Shown: piece by piece, positions 6,661-10,836 of the stretch
How positions within the stretch are numbered: position 1 is the stretch's first letter
How the letters are laid out: each line of letters opens with the position of its first letter
Assembly: GCA_900541665.1 (NCBI GenBank)
Contig: UQKV01000062.1
Span: forward strand, 1 to 10,836
Reading direction: 5' to 3'
Length of the DNA stretch: 10,836 bases
Source of the DNA: an uncultured Collinsella sp.
Lineage (GTDB): Bacteria; Actinomycetota; Coriobacteriia; Coriobacteriales; Coriobacteriaceae
Translations under genes and position numbers: made by a program
The notes under the pieces: model-generated
The model's database searches: none
The model's input: only the letters and a program-made list of their open reading frames with translations
What the model was told of the DNA's origin: nothing

Positions 6661-6827
6661 TGCGTCCTGCGGAGCTTCATTCTCCGTCAGCAGAAGAAAA
6701 CTGCTTGACCGAGAATGTTGCGTCACTTCGTTCCGTCAAGGTGGCTACACCCCCTTGCGCCGCTTATGCGGCTATCCCTTGTGGACTTGCCGTCCGCAAG
6801 CAACATAACTGTTGTTCGCCGCCAGCA
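6661..6827. other. Hairpin-dense non-coding foreign segment next to the oriT
   Basis: Between the putative oriT and the permease tail lie several inverted repeats: 6678-6717 (CATTCTC...GAGAATG with CAG/CTG inside), 6759-6772 (GCCGC-TTAT-GCGGC) and 6786-6800 (CTTGC-CGTCC-GCAAG). No convincing protein is encoded: the short frames that cross it lack start sites with ribosome-binding sequences and show no family resemblance. Such repeats beside a nic site are commonly binding sites of relaxosome accessory proteins, which is an inference here. An RNA function is also possible. Confidence 0.5.
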
Positions 6828-6872
6828 AGTTTTGAGTTCGATGTCTCCGAGCTTGAGGAGGCTGCTGAGTAG
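6828..6872 (+). pseudogene. 3' tail of a second UraA-type permease gene
   Basis: The 13 final codons read FEFDVSELEEAAE followed by TAG. The truncated permease at 3075-4019 ends FEFDVSELEETAE-TAG. The DNA differs mostly at third codon positions, and the resemblance continues past the stop (GTTCAGCTAAA) into a terminator of the same design. This is therefore the end of a diverged paralogue that was under selection before it was destroyed, not a recent copy. Upstream of about 6820 the resemblance stops and foreign sequence begins. Confidence 0.75.
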
Positions 6873-6899
6873 CAGCTGCGTTCAGCTAAAACAAGATAT

Positions 6900-6935
6900 G
6901 GTGCCCATGCGTATATGCGCGTGGGCACCATTTTT
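6900..6935 (+). terminator. Intrinsic terminator of the lost second permease gene
   Basis: A strong stem, GGTGCCCA-T-GCG facing CGC-G-TGGGCACC (one G-T pair), with a short AT loop, followed by ATTTTT. It is the counterpart of the terminator at 4041-4080. The T-run overlaps the stop codon of the converging esterase gene. It now serves as the end of any rightward transcription leaving the nitrilase region. Confidence 0.85.
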
Positions 6936-7599
6936 AATGCGTCAGTATCCAGTGGATGCCGCGCGCCATGCGCAGGTCAGTTTGGGCAAAGTGATTGCCG
7001 GGGTTGAGCTCCAGCGTTGTTGGAACGTCACGCTCGATAAACAGCCCTTCCATCGCGCGCGTATCGTCGAGCACGTGCCGCATCATGCGGTTGGGCGTCT
7101 TGGTTTCCTTTTTACCGAGTGAAAGATAGGCGGCGTCGGGCGTAGCTGTCATCGTGCGCTCGCGCGCGTAGTCGATAAAGCCGGGGAACCACAGCGACCC
7201 CGACGCACTCGCCGCGCGCTCAAAGACATCTGTTTGCCAAAGTGCCCACAGTGAAAAAAGACCCGCCAACGAGTAGCCGGCAATGCCGCGCCAGGTGGGC
7301 GGGCAGGGAAGTGATGATTCGGCCTCTGGGATCATCTGCTTCAACAACTCGTCAAGAAAACCAGCAGCCTGTCCACCAAAGGGCTCGGCATCTCGTATAG
7401 TTCCGTCGCATTCCCAGGGGCTCAGCTCGCGATTCCAATCGAGCCCTCCAATGGCGACAAGGGTGAACGGCGGGCAGTCGAGCTCTCGGCAGCGCTCGTA
7501 GACTTCACTACCGTCGCCCATAACCACGGGGAGGTAGATGACGGGCGCGCCTTCCGCACACTCTGAATAAACGGTTATCTGCTTATGATGCGCTTCCAA
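6934..7599 (-). CDS. Alpha/beta-hydrolase esterase (esterase D/IroE-like fold)
   Basis: With the start used here the protein has 221 residues. The nucleophile elbow GYSLAG gives Ser110, and NPGNHF near the C-terminus gives the probable catalytic His203. The arrangement matches small cytoplasmic esterases of the alpha/beta-hydrolase superfamily related to IroE/Fes/YbbA; no signal peptide is seen and the substrate is unknown. The frame is open to a GTG at 7647 (237 residues), but no ribosome-binding site precedes that GTG. GAGAGAAG lies 6 bases before the TTG at 7599, which I prefer; the longer form cannot be excluded. The gene lies downstream of the purine permease on the same strand, but a terminator separates them, so it probably has its own promoter. 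Its stop overlaps the terminator facing it. Confidence 0.75.
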   Translation of the reverse strand: MEAHHKQITVYSECAEGAPVIYLPVVMGDGSEVYERCRELDCPPFTLVAIGGLDWNRELSPWECDGTIRDAEPFGGQAAGFLDELLKQMIPEAESSLPCPPTWRGIAGYSLAGLFSLWALWQTDVFERAASASGSLWFPGFIDYARERTMTATPDAAYLSLGKKETKTPNRMMRHVLDDTRAMEGLFIERDVPTTLELNPGNHFAQTDLRMARGIHWILTH

Positions 7600-7670
7600 G
7601 GCAGGCTTCTCTCGGTGTAGTGATATTGACAGCCTCAATTGTCGCACGCTGGCACGGGGGCAGACGCTAA

Positions 7671-7709
7671 AAGAAAGGCGCGGAGCCGTTCGATGCGACT
7701 CCGCGCCTT
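7671..7709 (-). terminator. Intrinsic terminator of the purine permease gene
   Basis: A perfect 11-bp stem, AAGGCGCGGAG facing CTCCGCGCCTT, with a 13-base loop. On the minus strand it is followed by TCTTTTAG. It lies 28 bases after the permease stop. Confidence 0.82.
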
Positions 7710-7736
7710 GTTGTTTTGTTTAAGCAGACTATGCCG

Positions 7737-9047
7737 TTACGCCACGAAGAAGTAGACGAGGAAGGCAAGGGCTGCGATCCACATGAGCGGCTTGATCTTG
7801 GAGGCCTCGCCCTTAAAGAGCGCGACGATCACGTAGGCGATAAAGCCCAGGCCAATGCCGGCAGAGATGGAGTAGGTGAAGGGCACGCCGGCGACGATCA
7901 TGAACGCCGGGAAGCCTTGCGACACGTCGGACCAGTCGATCTCGGAGGCCTCGCTCATCATGAGGTAGCCGACGTAGACCAGAGCACCGCAGGTGGCGGC
8001 GCTGGAAACGATGGTGACGATGGGGGAGAAGAACGCGGCGAGAATAAACAGCACGCCGGTGGTGATGGAGGTGAGGCCCGTGCGGCCACCGTCGGCAGCG
8101 CCAGAGGTGGACTCGACGAAGGTGGTGATGGAGGAGACGCCCATGAAACCGCCCACAGCGGCGGCGGCGGAGTCGACGATCAGGATCTCCTTGATATTCT
8201 CGACGTTGCCGTCGTCGGTGAGGAACTCGCCCTGCTTGGCCACGGCCATCGCGGTGCCCATGGTGTCGAAGAAGTCACTCATGAGCAGCGAGAACGAGAT
8301 GACGAGGAGCGTGGGGTCGGTAAGGACCTTGACGATGGCGGGCACGCCGCCGGCGTCGGCGATGGGGCCACCGATGCTCGAGAAGTCGAGCGGGGCGATG
8401 ATACCGGTCGGAGCCTGGGTCACACCTAGGGGGATACCGGCGATGACGGCGACGACGATGCCGATGAGCAGCGAGCCGGGGACGTTGCGGCAGGCGAGGG
8501 CGACTGTCACCAGGATGGAGATGATGCCGACGATGAAGGTGGGGGAGGTGATGTCGCCCAGACCGACGAGTGTACCGGCGCCAGCGGTGATAATGCCGGC
8601 ATCGCACAGGCCAATCATGGCGATGAACAGGCCCAGACCCACCGAGATGGCGTGACGCAGGACAACCGGGATGGCGTCCATGATGGCCTCGCGCAGGCCA
8701 CAAAGCACGAGCAGCAAGATGACGACGCCCTCAAGGAAGATGACGCTCATGGCCACGTGCCAGTCACCGCCGCAGACGGTGGTGGTGATTCCAGCGATCA
8801 TCGCGTTGACGCCTAAGCCCGACGCGCAGGCGAGCGGGCGGTTGGCGAAGATGCCCATGCAGATGGTCATGATGCCGGCGCCCAGGCAGGTGGCGCAGGC
8901 GAGCGCTCCCGCATCGATGCCAGCGCCCGAGAGCACCGCGGGGTTGACGGCGATGATGTAGGCCATCGCCAGGAATGTTGTCAGTCCAGCGCGAAGTTCG
9001 GTCCCGATTGTGGACTTGCGCTCGCTGACGTGAAATAGTTCGTCCAT
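7737..9047 (-). CDS. Purine permease, AzgA/PbuG-type NCS2 transporter
   Basis: A 436-residue, very hydrophobic inner-membrane protein with about 14 membrane spans, expected to import guanine, hypoxanthine or adenine with protons. Diagnostic segments of the AzgA/GhxP/PbuG subfamily are the N-terminal RAGLTTFLAMAYIIAVNPAVL, the region ANRPLACASGLGVNA, SDFFDTMGTAMAVAKQ in the middle, and the substrate-site segment TFVESTSGAADGGRTGLTSI. The length is normal. An in-frame ATG at 9104 was rejected: AAAGGG lies 5 bases before the ATG at 9047, and the extra 19 residues do not resemble the family. TATAGT (9108-9103, minus strand) is a possible -10 box, but no good -35 is seen. A small hairpin (TCGGCC/GGCCGA, 9065-9085) lies in the leader; I do not see a purine riboswitch. 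Confidence 0.92.
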   Translation of the reverse strand: MDELFHVSERKSTIGTELRAGLTTFLAMAYIIAVNPAVLSGAGIDAGALACATCLGAGIMTICMGIFANRPLACASGLGVNAMIAGITTTVCGGDWHVAMSVIFLEGVVILLLVLCGLREAIMDAIPVVLRHAISVGLGLFIAMIGLCDAGIITAGAGTLVGLGDITSPTFIVGIISILVTVALACRNVPGSLLIGIVVAVIAGIPLGVTQAPTGIIAPLDFSSIGGPIADAGGVPAIVKVLTDPTLLVISFSLLMSDFFDTMGTAMAVAKQGEFLTDDGNVENIKEILIVDSAAAAVGGFMGVSSITTFVESTSGAADGGRTGLTSITTGVLFILAAFFSPIVTIVSSAATCGALVYVGYLMMSEASEIDWSDVSQGFPAFMIVAGVPFTYSISAGIGLGFIAYVIVALFKGEASKIKPLMWIAALAFLVYFFVA

Positions 9048-9240
9048 GCATACCCTTTCCTTGCTCGGCCCCGAGTTTAGGCCGATTGACACGAACTCAC
9101 CCACTATAGCCCCTTTACGACGCTGTTATTCCTCGCATGTTGATGTTCGGCGCTTTGTAGCAGACGGACGGTATTTTTCGCATGAAAATGTGTGGGTACC
9201 GTATACTTAAGCGGTTACAACGACCCCTATGGAGGAACGT

Positions 9241-9660
9241 ATGATTAAAGAGCTTTGCCACGACGAGGCTATCCTGTCCCAGCGTTGCGAGGTTGCGACC
9301 GTCGAGGACGAGTCGGTTGCTCAGGACCTGATCGATACCATCAAGTCGCTCGACGATGCCGGCTGCTTGGCCGCTAACCAGATTGGCGTTACCAAGAAGG
9401 TTTGCGTCTACCTGGACGATGCCGGCGAGCCCCACGTGCTCTACAACCCCCGTCTGGTGTTTGGCCTGGGCGCCAGCAAGATGGAGGAGAGCTGCCTGAC
9501 GCACGAGGAGGTCACCAAGTCCACGCGCTATATCAAGTGCAAGGTCGCTTATGACGTGATCGTCGACGGCAAGATGCGCGAGCGCAAGCAGGACTTTGTG
9601 GGCTTCGAGGCGCAGATGATTCAACACATGATTGACCACTGTCTAGGAAAGTTGGTCTAA
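9241..9660 (+). CDS. Peptide deformylase-like protein with altered catalytic motif
   Basis: A 139-residue protein of the peptide deformylase (Def) fold, the family that removes the N-formyl group from new proteins. Motif I reads AGCLAANQ (residues 40-47, canonical GxGLAAxQ), motif II ESCLT (83-87, canonical EGCLS) and motif III QHMIDH (128-133, canonical QHExDH). The metal ligands Cys85, His129 and His133 and the motif I Gln47 are kept, but the catalytic Glu is Met130. The protein may still bind metal, yet normal deformylase activity is doubtful. It resembles the short Firmicutes-type deformylases in length. GGAGG (9231-9235) selects the ATG at 9241 over the one at 9229, which overlaps it. 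TATACT (9202-9207) is a possible -10 box without a clear -35. A terminator follows, so it is a single-gene unit. Confidence 0.85.
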   Translation: MIKELCHDEAILSQRCEVATVEDESVAQDLIDTIKSLDDAGCLAANQIGVTKKVCVYLDDAGEPHVLYNPRLVFGLGASKMEESCLTHEEVTKSTRYIKCKVAYDVIVDGKMRERKQDFVGFEAQMIQHMIDHCLGKLV

Positions 9661-9694
9661 GGGGACCAAAGCACCGCACTTCGTCTCTTTTGGT

Positions 9695-9734
9695 CCGGGC
9701 GTGACATTGTTGTCATGTCCGGGCTTTTGTGTTT
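9695..9734 (+). terminator. Intrinsic terminator of the deformylase-like gene
   Basis: The stem CCGGGCGTGACA faces TGTCATGTCCGG with two G-T pairs and a TTGT loop, followed by GCTTTTGTGTTT. A second weaker pairing (GGACCAAA with TTTTGGTCC, 9663-9696) lies just before it. Confidence 0.75.
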
Positions 9735-9791
9735 AGCGCCTTTTTGTTTGGTGACAATAACCTTAGCAGGAACGTAAAGCTAGGAGGCGCT

Positions 9792-10757
9792 ATGTGTACG
9801 AGCATTCGATTTACCGATAATTCTGGTCACATGTATCTGGGCCGCAACCTCGACTGGAGCTTTGACTACGGCCAACAGGTTCGCGTGATGCCGCACGGGT
9901 TCCACATTCCGTATTCGTTTATCGACGACGCGACAGCGGCGCACGCGGTAATCGGCATGTGCATCGATTACGAGAACTACCCTATGTTTTTCGACTGCGG
10001 TAACGATGCGGGTCTGGCTGTGGCGGGGCTCAACTTCCCCGGCTATGCCGAGTATGCCGATGGCCCTGTCGACGGCAAGAACAATATCGCGGCCTATGAG
10101 TTTCCCCTGTGGGTGGCAGCGACGTTCTCGACGGTCGATGAGGTCGAGGCTGCGCTGCGCGACACGGTGATTGTCGCCAAATCTGCCGGAGAGGGGCTGG
10201 GCGTGTCGCTGCTCCATTGGATTATCGGCGACAGCCAGCGCAGCATCGTGGTCGAGATGATGGCTGACGGCCTGCATGTATACGACAATCCGGTCGACAC
10301 CCTTGCCAATCAGCCGACTTTCCCGTGGCACATGGAAAACCTGCGCACCTATATCACGGCCACAAGCGATTTTCCGCAGACGGCGACATGGCGTGGCGCC
10401 GAGCTTAAGCCCTATGGAGCCGGTGCCGGCATGCGCGGCATTCCGGGCGATTGCTATTCGCCGAGCCGTTTTGTAAAGGCGGCGTACCTCAATGCCAATT
10501 ACCCACAAAAGGAGAGCGAGACCGAAAACGTCGTTCGCATGTTCCGCTCGCTCGAGGGCGTGGTGATGATCGAGGGAGCGTCCAGGATGGGCGATGGCAA
10601 GTTCGAGAAGACTATCTACACCGGATGCTTTAGCGCGCGCACGGGCAATTATTACTACGCGATGTATGGGGATCCGTCGATTCGCTACGTGAGCCTGATG
10701 GATGCCGAGGGCGCGAGCCCCGATAGGCTCGTGGTTCCCGAGCCGCGCCGTTCGTAG
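9792..10757 (+). CDS. bsh: Bile salt hydrolase (choloylglycine hydrolase)
   Basis: A 321-residue Ntn-family amidase that splits glycine or taurine from conjugated bile salts, a hallmark of gut bacteria. Met1 is removed to expose the nucleophile Cys2 (MCTSIRF). The other active-site residues are in place: Arg18 and Asp21 (GRNLDW), Asn81 (AGLNFPG), Asn173 (NPVDTLANQPTF) and Arg226 (PGDCYSPSRFV). Length and residue order match known bile salt hydrolases rather than penicillin V acylases, though the two are related. AGGAGG (9782-9787) sits 4 bases before the ATG at 9792; the longer in-frame start at 9729 is excluded because Cys2 must directly follow the initiator Met. There is no signal peptide, so it should act in the cytoplasm. 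The preference for glyco- or tauro-conjugates cannot be judged by eye. Confidence 0.93.
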   Translation: MCTSIRFTDNSGHMYLGRNLDWSFDYGQQVRVMPHGFHIPYSFIDDATAAHAVIGMCIDYENYPMFFDCGNDAGLAVAGLNFPGYAEYADGPVDGKNNIAAYEFPLWVAATFSTVDEVEAALRDTVIVAKSAGEGLGVSLLHWIIGDSQRSIVVEMMADGLHVYDNPVDTLANQPTFPWHMENLRTYITATSDFPQTATWRGAELKPYGAGAGMRGIPGDCYSPSRFVKAAYLNANYPQKESETENVVRMFRSLEGVVMIEGASRMGDGKFEKTIYTGCFSARTGNYYYAMYGDPSIRYVSLMDAEGASPDRLVVPEPRRS

Positions 10758-10836
10758 CCGTTGGCTTTACTGCAATGCAAAGCGGCTTATAGGACAAAAT
10801 GTGTGTCCACGTTGGGGGCATCGTCGCAGGTCGATG

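Noticed and set aside
6506..6872. Small overlapping plus-strand frames across the hairpin-dense segment
   Set aside because: They overlap the nitrilase end or lack ribosome-binding sites, have no family resemblance, and one of them only gains a recognisable ending because it runs into the permease tail.
7716..8429. Plus-strand frame opposite the purine permease
   Set aside because: A Gly/Asp/Glu/His-rich translation typical of the complement of a membrane protein gene. The minus strand is clearly an NCS2 permease.
9048..9130. Purine riboswitch in the purine permease leader
   Set aside because: Only one short hairpin is visible; the conserved three-way junction with kissing loops cannot be found.
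10758..10836. Terminator or start of another gene after the bile salt hydrolase
   Set aside because: The GCTTT/AAAGC pairing is weak and lacks a T-run, and no convincing start or frame appears before the window ends.
1..10836. CRISPR array, rRNA or prophage genes
   Set aside because: No regularly spaced repeats, rRNA-like stretches or phage structural genes are visible.

Overview
The window reads as chromosomal DNA of a GC-rich gut actinobacterium of the Coriobacteriia, most probably Collinsella. This is inferred from the GC-rich codon use of most genes, the bile salt hydrolase, and the overall gene content. No rRNA or other marker gene is present to prove it.

Layout. (1) 1-3049, plus strand: the 3' part of a Cof-type HAD phosphatase, a LysR-type regulator (MetR/MtaR-like), and a short cobalamin-independent methionine synthase (MetE C-domain family). 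A 17-bp palindrome between the regulator and the synthase gene has the same outer arms and spacing as the streptococcal MET-box, so the pair looks like a methionine-regulated unit. (2) 3075-6935: a scarred, recombined region. It starts with a uracil permease (UraA, NCS2) lacking about 118 N-terminal residues, followed by an intact terminator. A complete IS1595-family element (4081-5620, perfect 25-bp terminal inverted repeats) sits against that terminator. It carries a transposase and a passenger gene for a DinJ/RelB-like antitoxin without a toxin. Next is a visibly AT-richer foreign segment with a true nitrilase gene (E-K-C triad) and a hairpin-dense stretch containing a probable conjugative origin of transfer: an inverted repeat followed by the nic core AAGTGCGCCCT on the minus strand. 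The segment ends in the last 13 codons, stop and terminator of a second, diverged UraA paralogue. (3) 6934-9047, minus strand: a small alpha/beta-hydrolase esterase and an AzgA/PbuG-type purine permease with its own terminator. (4) 9241-10757, plus strand: a peptide deformylase-like protein whose HExDH motif reads HMIDH, a terminator, and a complete bile salt hydrolase with all expected active-site residues.

The main story is the middle region. A locus that once held two uracil permease genes has been broken by mobile DNA. One permease is 5'-truncated and the other survives only as a 3' tail. The gap now holds an insertion sequence and a fragment of what looks like a Firmicutes conjugative or mobilizable element carrying a nitrilase. 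The flanking metabolic genes (methionine synthesis, purine uptake, bile salt deconjugation) look like ordinary residents.
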